Assembly (NCBI GenBank): GCA_023853785.1
Contig: JAJIRX010000829.1
Coordinates: forward strand, 496,001 to 560,000
Direction of reading: 5' to 3'
DNA from: Psilocybe azurescens
Lineage: Eukaryota > Basidiomycota > Agaricomycetes > Agaricales > Agrocybaceae
DNA: 64,000 nt
The position numbers were made by a program, and so were the translations under genes. Under the pieces are notes generated by a model that had not been told where the DNA came from, ran no database searches, and saw nothing but the letters and a program-made list of their open reading frames with translations. Shown one piece after another: positions 12,301 through 24,666 of this stretch (its first letter is position 1; the number at the start of each line of letters is the position of its first letter).

Positions 12301-12867
12301 AGGCCAGGCATGTATTTTATCCTTAGTTCTTCGTGAAAAATAGTTAATTTCTTAACTGCAGGAACGACGCGTCATAATCATATCGACAGTGCGAAGCAAC
12401 ACCGACTTCGTCACCTCCGACATCAGACGCTCTCTCGGTTTCGTAGCCAACAAGAGCCGAATGAATGGTGAGTCCTCATCCATCCATAACTCCACAATGC
12501 AGCCAGCAGCTGACCAACATTGTTTCTAACCACAGTCGCTCTCACCCGGGCACAGGCCCTGCTTATTGTAATAGGCAACCCCATAGTCCTCTCTCTTGAC
12601 CCGCTCTGGCGCGCATTCCTCAACTACGTGCACAGCCGCGGCGGCTGGAAAGGCAAGGAGATTGACTGGGACCCCGAAGAGCCGGTCATCCCCGACGGCC
12701 CCTACGACGCTGCAAGAAGATCGCGCGCAGAGGCGGAAATGGATGACACGATCGCGCGATTACGGGCGATGGTCATTCAGAAACACGGAGACGATGGGTT
12801 TGAGATCGATGAGGACGATGAAGAAGCGGCCGCATTTGAACGACCTATTTTACGGGAAGCGGAGTAA
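9365..12867 (+). CDS. CCCH zinc-finger SF1 RNA helicase, UPF1/MOV10-like (copy A)
   Basis: Exons 9365-9628, 9686-10005, 10064-10551, 10601-10663, 10716-11162, 11215-11781, 11844-12127, 12183-12307, 12362-12467, 12536-12867; about 998 aa. The N-terminus has a C-x7-C-x5-C-x3-H finger (residues 8-26) and further Cys/His pairs (CSCGK...HTKGKAH; CEHCRRK...H). Helicase motifs: Walker A PGTGKT, motif [31 protein letters not shown] and VALTRAQ, which are the UPF1/MOV10/SDE3 set of RNA-dependent ATPases. Such helicases act in RNA decay and silencing; the role here is not shown. One base appears to be missing near 10088-10098: the FSAHV frame and the following GDSKGATR frame are offset by one, and exon phases need that base. 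Intron 8 is GC-AG. Copy B at 35310 shares most intron positions. Confidence 0.85.
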
Positions 12868-13093
12868 AGATGTGCTATAGTTCTTTTACAACTGAGGAGA
12901 GGGATTGAAGGCATTGCTTTGTTTTGGGGTGGAGTTGCTTACTTTATATCAGCAGGCACGACAGGATGTTCTGTGGTATTTTACTTATATATGACGTTCA
13001 AGATGAAGCTGTTGCTTGCTATTATCTTTGGATAATCCATGCTGTATAAAATATACGAAGTGGTTTAGTTTGATGTGTAAACGAGGACTGCCA

Positions 13094-15849
13094 TTAATAG
13101 ATTGCTGAACCGGCTGGGTGTCGAGAGTTTGTAATATCAGTCTCGACATTGATGTCGCTTGTTGGTGGCGAAGTACATTCCGCTCTGGAGTGATAATCCA
13201 TGGCCGCGTTCCCTGCATTAACATACATCTTTGTCTTATGTTGATATTCTCCCTTGATCCTAGGTGATACGCCTACAATAACAACCTGGCACAGATTGGA
13301 GTACACCGGCATATCCTTTGACTCAAGACTGGCTTCCCCGTAGAAGAGCTTGGATATCCATGATTGGGATTGACTTTTGGAAGTGACCAAGGACCAAAAG
13401 GATACCATTGCAACTGATAAGCGACTGGGAAGTGGTGTTGCTGGAAAGCGAAAGTTCAAAGCAGGGAGCCTGTTGTCGGGCAAGCGTATACCACATTCCT
13501 GAGCTGAGGGGTCGTCAATGGTGAAATCCCAGCATGTAGAACCATCAAAGGATGTTTCCACGATCCGGTCCAGGAATTTTGTCCTTTCGAGTCCATGACT
13601 ACGCTCACTGGATGTTGTGCCATTCATTTCTACTATCCCTGAAGGTTCAATTCCTTTCATTCCACATGAAATATTGAACCCGCCGCTTTTAATTGTTTTT
13701 TTTGATGACGAATCATTGATGGTCCTATCAAAAGCTGATGTTCGGTGTGGTGAGATTCCAGTAATGTCGGCCGTTTGAGCACCCGATGAAACCTCAACTC
13801 TAAGATGGTATTGATTGTATGCTGTGTCTCCAGCATTTCTCTTGCTCCCAAATCGGAGGTCGGTAAACTTCACATCCACAGATGGCATTTTTGATTCCTC
13901 GTTTGACGCCTAAGGTAATGTTTAATGAGAAAACCAATGGTGCCCAAAAACAATTCCATCACTCACTCTCACAGAAAATGCACCTCTCATTGAGAGTTTC
14001 TGAAAATCACCTTCTTTTCGCTCCTTTATCCACCAATTATTTGAATAGATTTTGGAAACAATGTTGATCACTACATTGCCTTCTCCTTGACTCTTTGGAT
14101 TGCTTTCTGGGTCACTTTCTGCTTTGCTTTCGGAATCGTCCGTATCGGTAGCATTATCCTGCGCACCGTCATCTTCAGATATATCAGCCTTCTTCTTACC
14201 ATTGCCTTTCTCATTTGTGGAGGCGCCTCCTGTATTATTTTCAGGGACTGTGGGAGACCGATCGGAAGATGTGTTCCCACTAGACGAGTGAGAAAGACCT
14301 ATAATTGGTGGGAGTGTTCCAGAATCTACGGTCGCGGAGCACTGCGGGTCACCTCGCAGTGTTTCGGTGTCGAACTGTTTTGCTGTGTAATAAACAAGCT
14401 CATCCCGTTGCCACGTAGAACCATCAGGTTTATACACTGGAATATCATAGGCAGTCCGGGGGTGAATAGAATGGCAGAATAAGGCGAGAATATCATCCCC
14501 AAGTCAGGCAGTAGAGATGTGTCACCCAAGACTGCTGACGTGACAACGTGAATTTGTTCAAGATAACCCCTCGGCTTTTAACGAGGTACTCATCGAAGCC
14601 AGCAAACACAATATACTGATGCTTCTGAACACCATGGCGATTAAATGCGGCAGCTATCCGGGACTTGCAGCTTTCTGCGTGTTGATGAGCATGCTCCGCT
14701 GCAAGCCAATAAGTTGCTGTTTCTGTGCAAACGGATTATGATATATGAGCAAAATCCTTCTATTAGCATGAGCTGTGAATATACCCTTTTGTTCGAGATT
14801 TCCTGAAATAGAAGATCCTTCTAATGGCTTGTTATATCTCCATTGAGCCGAAGTAGGATACTTTGAACACTCGGGGTTAAATGGAATAGCGGGATTAGGT
14901 ATTCCGAGAGAGAGAGCAGTAGGTTTAGTGGACCAGGTATTATTTTGGCGACTCAGCGTTGGTGTTGGATCTCCCAGGCTGTCTATTGACGAGGTGATGA
15001 TTGAGGGTGCGGATGGTTCCGTCAAGTCAGGACTGAGTCCTCCCGCCTGTCTCAGTGACTGCCACTCTGCCAAAGGGGACGGAGGAGGAGAATACTCTCG
15101 AGGAGAAGTTGTGAATTCGTTTTCCCCCTCCATAGCCGTTAGATTAATCTTGCTGCCCGCAGCACTCGGCAAAAGGCCAGCAAAGAATCCAATAACGGCC
15201 TCCATGCAATCCTTTACGACACTAGACCTGTTGTCGTCACCAGATTTCGTCGAATCACCTCCGTCAGCCCTGTGGTCCGAGCGTTCTGTTTTTGGAGTGA
15301 ATGTCCGCGTTTCTTTGTACTCAGCCTTCTTCAAAAGATCCTCCAGCCGCTCGTATGTCTTAGATGTGCCTCTTCGATGTAGGGGTACCCGGCCAAGATC
15401 AGGATACCGGGTCCGAGAACCAATCACCCGGGGTGGCGTAGTTGGCTCTGGTGGAGAGCTGGAAGAGTTGGAAGCGGAATTAGACGCAGATTGTGCGAGT
15501 CCTGGCGATGTTTCTGTCGGCGAGGGAAAAGTGGGCCGTACGCCGTAGCTCGCCTTTAGCGCAATCACGCATCGTCATTCTCGGCCATAATTAAACGCAG
15601 AAGAAAAAAGTTTACCCTGTCTCGTATGGGGTTTTGGCTTTGTCCGCTGTAGGTGTTCGACCTTGACGGCGGTTCAGACATTGTGCTTGGATAACCGATG
15701 TTGCTGTTGACTTGCAGAAGTGGCCCCTCGGGTCGTGGCTTGCTTAGAGTAGTATTCTGAGATTGTATGACCACTCCAATGGATTTAATGGCTTCCAGTG
15801 GAGGTTTTAGCTTGATGAGGATGAGAACTGGGAGGAAGGTACATTCCAA
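13094..15849 (-). CDS. unrecognised protein, 4 exons, minus strand
   Basis: Exons (5' to 3') 15849-15616, 15553-14785, 14698-13967 and 13909-13094. Start is either 15849 or the more fungal-looking MSEPPSRS at 15681, giving about 850 or 794 aa. I do not recognise the family. The N-terminal third is Ser/Pro-rich and disordered. A conserved-looking middle reads AEHAHQHAESCKSRIAAAFN, then YIVFAGFDEYL, then SIHPRTAYDIPVYKPDGSTW. An acidic Asp/Ser/Glu stretch follows, and the C-terminus is well structured (VKFTDLRFG...CWDFTIDDP...FRFPATPLPSRLSVAMVSFW). Exon 3 keeps phase only if one base is added at about 14551-14555 and one in the C-run at 14497-14500. With both added, phases close exactly. It ends 226 bases from helicase A in convergent orientation. 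The regular beta-like C-terminus hints at a p53-like or NDT80-like fold, but this is a guess. Confidence 0.55.
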
Positions 15850-16183
15850 TTCAGTCTAGCAGTTCTGAAACCAGCCGAAAACAGGGTGTGGCACTAATGG
15901 TCATTACGTAGCTGATAATAAACACATCGGTTACTACAGGCCCCTAATTTCATCGACCAATCTATTGTCAAGTGTATCAGCACTACCACCAGCAATCAAG
16001 AAGGTTTACTCACTATTAGTACTGCAAGAAGAATGAATATGTAGATAAAGAAAAAATTACAAGTACATAAAAGTGAAGTGAAAGAAAGCAATGGATACAT
16101 AGATAACAAAAGTGAGAGCAGATACAAACGCCAGATAACAACGAACAATTCCAAAATGAAAAATCCCCGACAACCAGAAGATC
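15850..16183. other. intergenic
   Basis: A/T-rich spacer between the 5' end of the unknown gene and the 3' end of suz12, both on the minus strand. Nothing recognisable. Confidence 0.5.
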
Positions 16184-19100
16184 TCAGTCATACCAATGTT
16201 CCATCCCTGTGAGCTGTTCATAATGGACTAGAACCTGGGCAACTTCATGGCCGGTCAAAAACTGGTTGGCGAGGAATATCTGTAAATGGGGATGCTCGAT
16301 ATGAGAAAGCTGCAAAGCCATCGTCCTAGGGGGGGAGCTGGCTCACAAATAAGAAATAACGCAGCGCGCTCCATCCGGCTGCTTTGTGGATCATCCTCCA
16401 GTATGTATCGATGAAAGCGATGACGCCTTTGAGGTAGTTCGCAATAAACTTGTTCCTAAGAGTTCACAAAAAACACGCATCAGTTCTCGTTCTAAGAAAA
16501 CATACGAAAAGGCCCAGAGGAGAGCGAGATGCACACTGACCGATTCGCACCCACAAACACCCACCGCGCCCAAAGTGCATGCATAACTTTATACTCCTCT
16601 CGTACATCATCGCTCTCCCAAATCTCGTCCTCGCGATCGACAACCTCCCACGCCAGCACACCGTGCTCCGCCAACGGAAGGGTGCTCAACAGGTCGAAAA
16701 GATATGGCCCAGGGCCGGGACGGCAGCTGTACAGAATATTCTCGCCAGTGTGCCCTGGGACGGAGTCCCCGTCGACGCCGACGCCGGGACCGCCTCCATC
16801 CCCCAGATGGCTGGGAGAGGCAGGGAGATACGGGTATTGCGCAGCGGGCCCTAGTGGAGCATCGGCGGGCGGTGGTGTCGGGTAGCGCGATGTCGGCGAG
16901 CGTGCAAGTGGTTGCACAGGTCTTGTCCTCGATGAGCCTGCCGCGGTTGGCGTGCCGCCGCTGGCGCTGGCATTGGCGTTGCTGGAATTCGTAACGGTAC
17001 CGGGTGTGGTGCCTGTTGTCGAGTGCGAGCGTGATGTTGTGTCCCTAGACGCTGAGGCCGACGCGGTCACTGAATTTCTGGACGCAGAAGTAGAGTCTCT
17101 CATAGTCACAGACGCCGACGCCGAATCTCGAGATACCGACTTCCCCTTCTCCGCTTTACCTGCACCTGCCATGTTCTCATCGTCATCAACATCCAACTCA
17201 TACGCGACCGAGCTTTCCACTCGCTCTTGTTTCCCAACATATATCGCCTTTTTCGTAGTATGTGCGGGTTTCGTCGTCTTATTTGTTGTAGGCACTACCG
17301 CTGCTGTTGATTTTTTGCTCGTAGCTGTTATTGCTTTCTTCGTTGTGAGTGTGGTGGTATGCTGAGGCTGAATCCGAGCTGACAGAGACGGAGAGCGAGC
17401 TAAAGAAGGACGCTGAACCGATGGAGGGGACAACGTTACAGAGGGAAATATCCCACTGTCCTCATAGAAATCGTGCTGTGTGTCGGGTGTTCGAGATGGC
17501 GAGGCCATCCGTTCGTCCTCGCGTTTGACAGACCGGTGTATTTGTTTATCCACATCTTCAGCTGGGGCGCGAGTATTGCCTCTTGCAGGAGTTACAGATG
17601 CATCTGCGGAGAGTGGGACGTTTGTTGCAGGCTCAGGCTCAGGTATCACTAGTTGCAGTAGCCACTCATTGACCTATCCAAAAAAAAAATCAGATTCCTT
17701 TCCCCAGTCAGCAAAGAAAAACCTACTTCGTCTTCATCCGCCTCTAGCTCTGCACCCGGCACCCACTCATAATACACCTCCGCATGATCCCAGCTCAAAT
17801 GGCGGTCCAGCATCTCCCGAGTCGCAAACCCTCTCTCCTCTTCAGATTCTCCACTTTGGAAACAGATCGCAGACCGGACATGCCCACTCATCCACACTGG
17901 CTCGATACACCCCGCCGCCTGCGGTCTCGTACGCGACCTGCATCCGCATCTTCTTCCTCCTCCTGCTCCTCGTGGCGTTGTCGTCCTCGTCGAGGTCGTC
18001 CCGAGAGTCTGGGTATATAGGCACATACAGCACACGACACCTCTCCAAGAACCCGCTCCGCACATTGCGCCTGAGGAACGGCAGCCGGCGCGTCGCACGC
18101 ATACGCATGCTGGAGAGCGAGAGCGCTTCAATCGAAGCTACCAGTGCGTCCGACGGACGGTACTCTTCGTCATCCGAATATTGGGTATGAGTATCATCAT
18201 CACCATCACCCTGCAATGCTTGATCGTGATCCTGAGGTTCAGGCTTTATGGGCAGAGGCAATGGGGCGGTGATCATCTTCTGCTCGTCGAACGCGATGAT
18301 TTCGACGTCTTCGCTGGCATCCCGCATGACTACGTCTCCGTCGACATCTCCGCCTCTGGTGATACGAGGAGGATGCAGTTCGTACTGGTCCGGGTCGAGC
18401 TCGTCTTCTTCCTCCTCCTCCTCGTCTTCTTCGGAGCCAGACACCGAAAGACTGCCCTTGCTCTGCTCCCCCGAGGATGATGAAGATTCAGATTCCTCCT
18501 CTGAGGAAACGTCTACTGATTGTGTCTTGCGTGCCCCGAATTGAGTTTTATATGCCACGTTGCTTGTCGCGAGATGTAGTATGGGGCCTTTTCCGCCTCT
18601 GTATCGTAGATGATTGTCAGATCAAATGAGACATGAAATAATACATCAAGGAGAATACGATGTGGAAAAGAAGGAAAGGAAAAAAAGAATAAGAAAAAGC
18701 ACGCACTTAACAGCAGTCCTCTTCGCCTGCGGCCTGTATCTTTCCTCTTCCTCTTCATCCTCTTCCTCATCTTCATTTTCCTGCTCCTCTTGGTCGGAAA
18801 GGTCATCGACCACAATCTCGCCGTCAACCCTCAATCTTAACCGAGGAGCAATCTGCGCTATAGTCCGATCTGGGTCGTCTACATCCAACTCTTCGTCCCT
18901 TCTTCCCCCATTTCCGCCTCCACCTCCGCCGCCGCCGCCGCCTCTCATTCTACCACCGCCTCCCCACGAGCTCTTTTGTGTCCTCCATCGCCTCCTCCCC
19001 AGCTAATGCCAGCCTCGCGTCGGATAGCAGCTGCGCGCCGAGTGAACCCGACCATGTTGCCCGAGCTATCGCGTTTTTGCAGGAGCATGCGCTGCTCGAC

Positions 19101-19968
19101 TTCGTCGTCGAGCTGCTGCCAGAGGGGCGCAAGGGATTTATACTGCTTCACCCCTGCTGAAGACGATGATGATGTCGTCGTTGTTGTCGAAGTGGTGGCC
19201 TTCGCAGGAGGTCGGGAGGGCGAGGCTGTGATTACGGCGTTGTTATTCTGATTGGAGCGCATGTTGATGGGGGACGTTTTCTTGGAGGATACCAACGCTG
19301 CTGATAGGCGTGGGCGCTGCGGTTGGTTAGATCGGCCAAGTGCAATCGCAGAGGCGGGCATTGACTTTCGCTGCTGGAATTTAGAGTGCATGGTTAGTGA
19401 TTCCGCTACATATGTATCAGATAACAAAGGAAACGGAAAAGACCTACTGAGGTGGCCTTTGAACGGGACGACATCGGTGTGGTGGACTGTGAAATAATGC
19501 CGGTTTTCTGTACGAGGGCTGAAGACGAGGTGCGACGAGGACCGCCAACCGATTTTAACGGCGATATGAATACTCGCGATGGGTTACCGGATTTGGGTGG
19601 AGGTGTCTCTAGGTCGTCGGTTTTCGTGGTAGTTTTCATAGCATAGACAGGGACAGCCGGCACACGAAAAGATGGAGATGAGACCGCAGTTGCTTTGTTG
19701 ACGCTTTTCCGTGCGCGCACTATCCCATCTGTGGCGTGAGCGGTGCTAGTCTGGGGACGACCTAGGGTGGAAGCAGCGGTATTGTCAGATGTAGTAGACA
19801 TAGTTTGTTTTCCAGCTGGGCTTATGGTCTTCCTGCCCAGAGCAGGAGTAGCATCTGTAAGGCGCGTTTCATTGAATGTCAAGTTGGCTGGACAATGTTA
19901 TTGCACATAATCATACTTGCTGCAGTCCCACTCTGCTGTGGCCTATTTCTCGGGTCACTACTAGACAT
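16184..19968 (-). CDS. suz12: Polycomb repressive complex 2 subunit Suz12 (zinc finger + VEFS box)
   Basis: Exons 19968-19917, 19854-19448, 19373-18707, 18598-17727, 17673-16541, 16455-16347, 16279-16184; about 1111 aa. Suz12 is a core PRC2 subunit needed for histone H3K27 methylation. Seen: a C2H2-type finger with CPVC followed by HLSWDH, and, after a long Ser/Thr-rich insert, a C-terminal VEFS box (DREDEIWESDDVREEYKVM, HALWARWVFV, NKFIANYLKGVIAFIDTYW, GWSALRYFLF, NQFLTGHEVAQVLVHYE). Acidic runs occur upstream of the finger. Two single-base breaks: one base missing in the C-run at 18962-18965 and one extra base around 17855-17862, between the cysteine and histidine halves of the finger. Exon phases fit only with both corrections. 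The insert between finger and VEFS box is much longer than in animal Suz12. Confidence 0.88.
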
Positions 19969-20094
19969 GGTTTGAGCTATAGATGCTTAGCTTTAGCGCT
20001 CGTTGTAGTACTCATGGAAGATTTAAAGCCGCAACCGAATCAAAATCAACACGATCTACGTTATCACGTGGTCTCTAATTTACGCGTTTAGGAG

Positions 20095-21306
20095 CTAAAT
20101 ATACCGATACTCGACTCTCCTTGTATCGCTAATAAGGTCGATCGCTGCCTGATTTCCCCGCGCTCTAATCTGTGATTCCAAAATCGCAGCATCCAGGGCT
20201 TCCTGCCCCTTTCTCTGTGCAAAAGCATTCACGCCCGCCACCCGCTGCAGCATCGCTGCATCCGGCACATCTGGCAATACGCTCCGCGGCAAATCACCCC
20301 ACCCCTGTATCTCGGCAGCCCGTACTTTCTCAGCATCCTGCTAAAGTTGCCCCACTCTCTAGAAGGATCAGAAAGCGCTTCCACACGCGCGATTTCGATG
20401 AACCCTGCGCGCGTGATGGCAGGCATGGGCCCGGCCGTGGTGGCAGCGGAGCTCCCGAGCATGGAGGGTTTGAACGCCGACCCAAGCACACGAGAGAACT
20501 GCGCCGAAAGCCCCGTAGGATCGACGTGCGCAGGCTGCTGTCGCTGCAGCAGAATATGGTCGATGGAAAGAGGTCGAACGCATTCTTGAGCGATTTATCC
20601 GCGTTCGACTCTGCTGAGAGCCCAAAGGTGGCGTTCAGCCCCACTTTCCCTGTTCAACCCAAATTAGGTGAAGTCAGTATCTGAATAATACCTCTGCGAG
20701 AAAATGCTAGCACTTACAAGCATTCTCGTGAGGCAAATACCCCATATCGTCCAAAAACCTCGAAAACGTCTCCGGCACAAGATTCCCCAAATTTGTCGGG
20801 TCGAGATAAGTGAAGATATCATTCATAAGCGTGATAAACATAGGCGACGGCGACGAATCGGTGTTGAAAAATGGCTGCCAGCCCGTCAGCGGAGACGATT
20901 GGGTTGGTGAAATAGGACCTTGAGACTGGCCCTGTCCTTGGGATAACGAACGCGCATTTGCGTTCGCGGTGGAGGAGGATCTGCGATTAGGAAGAGGCGG
21001 AGGAGCCACTGGAGCAACCGATCCCTGAGGTGGCGGCGTTACCCCATAATCATACGTCGGCGGTGGAGCAGCAGCACTCGCATGCACATACCACCTCCCC
21101 TCAGCCATCGCCACCCCGCCCCCTCCCGCCGTCTTAAACACCTTCGTCCTATGCCCCGGCGCATGCGGCGGCGTGGCTCGCTCTCCCAGCGCACAGTTCG
21201 CACAGAGGTCGTAGTCGGGACATGCGGGATCGAGACAGTGCACGCGTGGGTTCAGGGGCGGGATGCTGGTTCGACATGCATCGCAGTTGTACGTGAGATG
21301 CGCCAT
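20095..21306 (-). CDS. ZZ-type zinc-finger protein
   Basis: Exons 21306-20718 and 20649-20095; about 381 aa after correction. Residues 1-50 form a ZZ finger: CDACRTSIP, then CLDPACPDYDLCANC, then HRTKVF, a fold that usually binds N-terminal peptides such as histone tails. A Pro/Gln/Ser linker follows, then a helical region (FITLMNDIFTYLDPTN, FSRFLDDMGYL, LNATFGLSAESNADKSL) that I associate with a family of agaric ZZ proteins of unknown function. Two bases appear missing in exon 2: one in the A-run at 20567-20569 and one near 20307. With both added the frame runs cleanly to the stop at 20095. Confidence 0.75.
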
Positions 21307-22790
21307 AGCTGATGATGATGAATAGAGTAGAACAGCCCGACCTGTTAAGAGTCAAGTTAGAACCAGATTGCAAGATGGTATACTTATACTTTTAGCACGA
21401 CACCCAACGCAGGTTATGTAGCTGCATTTACGATGATTTGTCCTCCTCCCTTCCTTATCATCCTCTCACCATACTGCAAGGCACGAATAACGGGAGAAGG
21501 ATTGATACATTTTCGACCTTCTGACAGTGATTAATCCGACTACATGCGCGATGCGCACGTCACGGTGCCATTATGATTTGCGTCCCCGTTCCTGGGCCTG
21601 AAAGCTATGGGGCTCGCTTAAACTTTTGCTACCTCGAGTAGACCATTCAGTAAGATCCGTCAACCCTGTAATCTACTTATCCTCGGTCACAGAGGTCGTA
21701 TATCAGAGAAGATTCAGCTAGATCCAATTGACAGTACCAGGCAGACACGCAGCAAGCGATTGCAGAAACATCAAATCCAGCCAGTCTGAGTACAGTAATC
21801 AAGTGCCTGAGTCCTAGCGATGTCCTTTAAGTTGGAAGGCGTATCGTGAGTCGAGACACGAGCACGTTTGACAATCATCCATCTGAGTCCGATGATAGCT
21901 TTAGTCACAGATGAACAACGCCGTAAAGGACTACATTCCGCCAGTTTCTCGGTGATTTTCGGACTACACTGCAGTTACCTGAATCCGGGAGGATACATAT
22001 AGACTTGGATTAGATTTAGACAGGTATGACCAGGATCACCAGAAAGAATGGGAGAGAGCTGTGCATTGTGTTATAACGAACATGGTGGTCGAGCAAAAGA
22101 AAATGGTTTTGATTTCAAATGCAGTTCGTCTCCCCCCGGGATGAGCCGGCATCGTTATTTGAAGCGCAAGTTGTCTTTGAACTTCAACGTCTTTAATCTT
22201 TACTTGGTCTAAGCCAACTCCAGATAAGTTAACGAAAACCTAACCTAGAATTAAGAATGTTACAAAGGTTTCGGTCTATCGTATTCAAAAATTAACTACT
22301 TAATCCAAACAGCGCTGTTACAATTCTGATCGCCTCGATCGCTTTGTCATCTTCTGGCGGTCGATGCTGTACTTCTCACAGCATCCACTGATATGGGATG
22401 ATCACGCGCTTCATGCCACTTTCTGGGCAATTTACAGGTTATTTGGAGGCTTCTGCCGGTGCGCAGCTGGATCTAGCAATGCCAACTTGACATTGGAAGC
22501 TATCGGACCTTCTTCCCGAAGGGAGAAGATTCGATGTAATGGATGGAAGACGAGAAGCTTCAAGCCTCTCGTCGGGTACTATTGAGATTACCATAACGAG
22601 GCGCCCAACGAGCTGGCATCTCAATGAGACTCGTCAAAGTAGTGTGAGGTGATGATAGTATGGCTATCCCATGACCCAAATATGCACGTTATTATTTACT
22701 AGGGCAGTGCTATTTATTTTGTGCACTATATAACAGCCTCTCGAGGTTACTTCATACTCACTCTCACAATTAACAGGCATATTACAACAA
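21307..22790. other. 1.5 kb intergenic, no gene seen
   Basis: Separates the divergent ZZ-protein and small-protein genes, so it should hold both promoters. Only short, unconvincing open frames occur (for example near 22364). No repeat or RNA gene is seen. Confidence 0.5.
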
Positions 22791-23702
22791 ATGCCTGTTC
22801 CTCCTCGACCTCCCGACCCCAGTGGTAGTGCCCCTTCTTGGGAAGGTGCACTATACTCGGAGAACAACACACCCAAACCTATCGAATGCTCCTTAATCGA
22901 CACAGTTCTATCTGCTGGGGAAATTATAGCCCTGATAAAGTCGATCTCCAAAACCACCAGCCGGATTGTGGACGACCTTGCGGCCGTTGGTGACAATCCG
23001 GCGGATATCCAAACCGGATTTGACAGCCTATCACAGCGCCTGCAACATCTACAGACGTTAATTTACCGACGCATATCGTGTGAATCAATAGCAAAGGTAT
23101 CCAACTTATATGACTTACTAGAGAATTATCATTGGTACGTCTTATGCGTGTTATATATTCTGAAACTTGGTGATCTGACTTGGACTCTCATGAGCGCTTA
23201 GCAGCATCTCTACAATTCGAAGTCATATGCATTCTGGCTTCATGTCTATGGAGCTTCTAGACGAGTATACCAAAATTTCGACGACTTTCAAAGCAAGTTT
23301 GAAGTAAGTGCGAATGTTTTTGAGGAGAGCTTCTTCTGGCAGCCAGATACTAGCTTATTTCGACCTATAGATGTCAGTCCCTGTCGTCACTGACACCGGC
23401 CGCGGTGGAGGTAAGCACACTTCGCTCGTGTCTTCACATTAAAACCGCTTATATCTCATTTGCTATTACTACTAGACATGTTCCCCAACTGTCAGAACAT
23501 TGCCATCTCCGGTAGTCAGTTCGTTTCAGCAGGGGTTATCTATATGAACACACAAGCGTCCGCTTCCATCATTGTGAGTCCAAAAATCCACAATGATCAC
23601 TGGATACTGCTATATCTGATATACGCCACCTGCAAGGACAAGTTGGTCAAACTCGTCTATGTCCAAATCGGCATTTTATTTGGCATAGCAGGGCGCATAT
23701 GA
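22791..23702 (+). CDS. small lineage-restricted protein (paralogue 2), 5 exons
   Basis: Exons 22791-23134, 23202-23303, 23371-23410, 23476-23573 and 23637-23702, about 216 aa. It matches the gene at 277-1174 exon by exon: the same phases, a 40-nt third exon in both, the same VPPRPPDPSG-like N-terminus, the SNLYDLLENYHW motif, MFPNCQNIAISGSQF in exon 4, and the final KLVYVQIGILFGIAG. Exon 2 keeps frame only if one A is added in the run at 23272-23275; paralogue 1 has the intact frame there, which argues for a sequence error rather than decay. Function unknown. Confidence 0.7.
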
Positions 23703-24666
23703 CTTCCTGAGCAATATGTCCTCGGGGCTTCAAACTCTTAGGCATATGACTCATTTATATCACCTCGTACACCTACCTCTTCATTCAAACCGTTTTATGT
23801 GCGTTCTACGTTTCAAAGCCCTGAAAGTCGAGTTGACCCACCCGACAAGATAAATGTTTCCTCTGCTGGGCCGACCGGGGAGGGGATCGCAGTGGGCAAT
23901 TAACTACGACTGCATTTGTTAGGTCTTAGTGGGCCAAAGCCCCAACAGACATAAATTGACAAAAAATTCTGGTGGACATTCTCTTAGTAATACTTTGTTC
24001 AATTTACTTCGTTGCGCCTCTACCTACTGTAGCGTTTACTTTGCATATGTAGCAGTTGTAACTTCTAAACGTTGTATTTTCCCCTCTGGATCTATTATAA
24101 TAGTGAAGCTCATGCCTCTTATCTAGTAAGTTGCTATATGATTGCAATTAATACCGTCACTTCAGTTGTTGGCGGGTCCGTGTCGAAAATCTCACAAGGG
24201 AAATAGCGAAAACTGAGTGGGGTATGCAATTGTAATAGAATCCAAGTACAGATTGATGCAAGAATGATATTTTTCTACATGCTACATTGGCAAAAAGAAA
24301 AGGAACCGAACCTTAAAAAGCAAGATGCAAAGCAGAAGAAAATGGGTAAATGACACAAGAGGGAATGAAGAAGCAATACGATGAACGTGAGTTGTACTAT
24401 TAGAAGAAATGAACAGGGCTGTGAACTTGGAATGTGTTATAAGTGCATGTGACGTCGTACTAAACTGTAATAGGAAATGAGAGTAAACTTGAACGTCAAC
24501 GTCGATCAGAAACGAGGAGGGGCGTGAGCAAGCGGAAGGAGAATGAAGGAAAACAAGGAGAAGTCTAAACTATTGCAAAAGACAGCATAGGGTGCCAAAT
24601 TGACAAAAACCGCCGAGCACTCAGGTTCCAGATACAGACGACTAAACGTCACCCTGTCCTCATCTC
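23703..24666. other. intergenic, convergent gene ends
   Basis: A/T-rich spacer between the 3' ends of the small-protein gene (+) and the kinase gene (-). No gene is seen. Confidence 0.5.

Noticed and set aside
16529..19251. Plus-strand frames opposite suz12
   Set aside because: They are mirror frames of Ser- and acid-rich coding sequence. The minus strand carries the finger and VEFS box.
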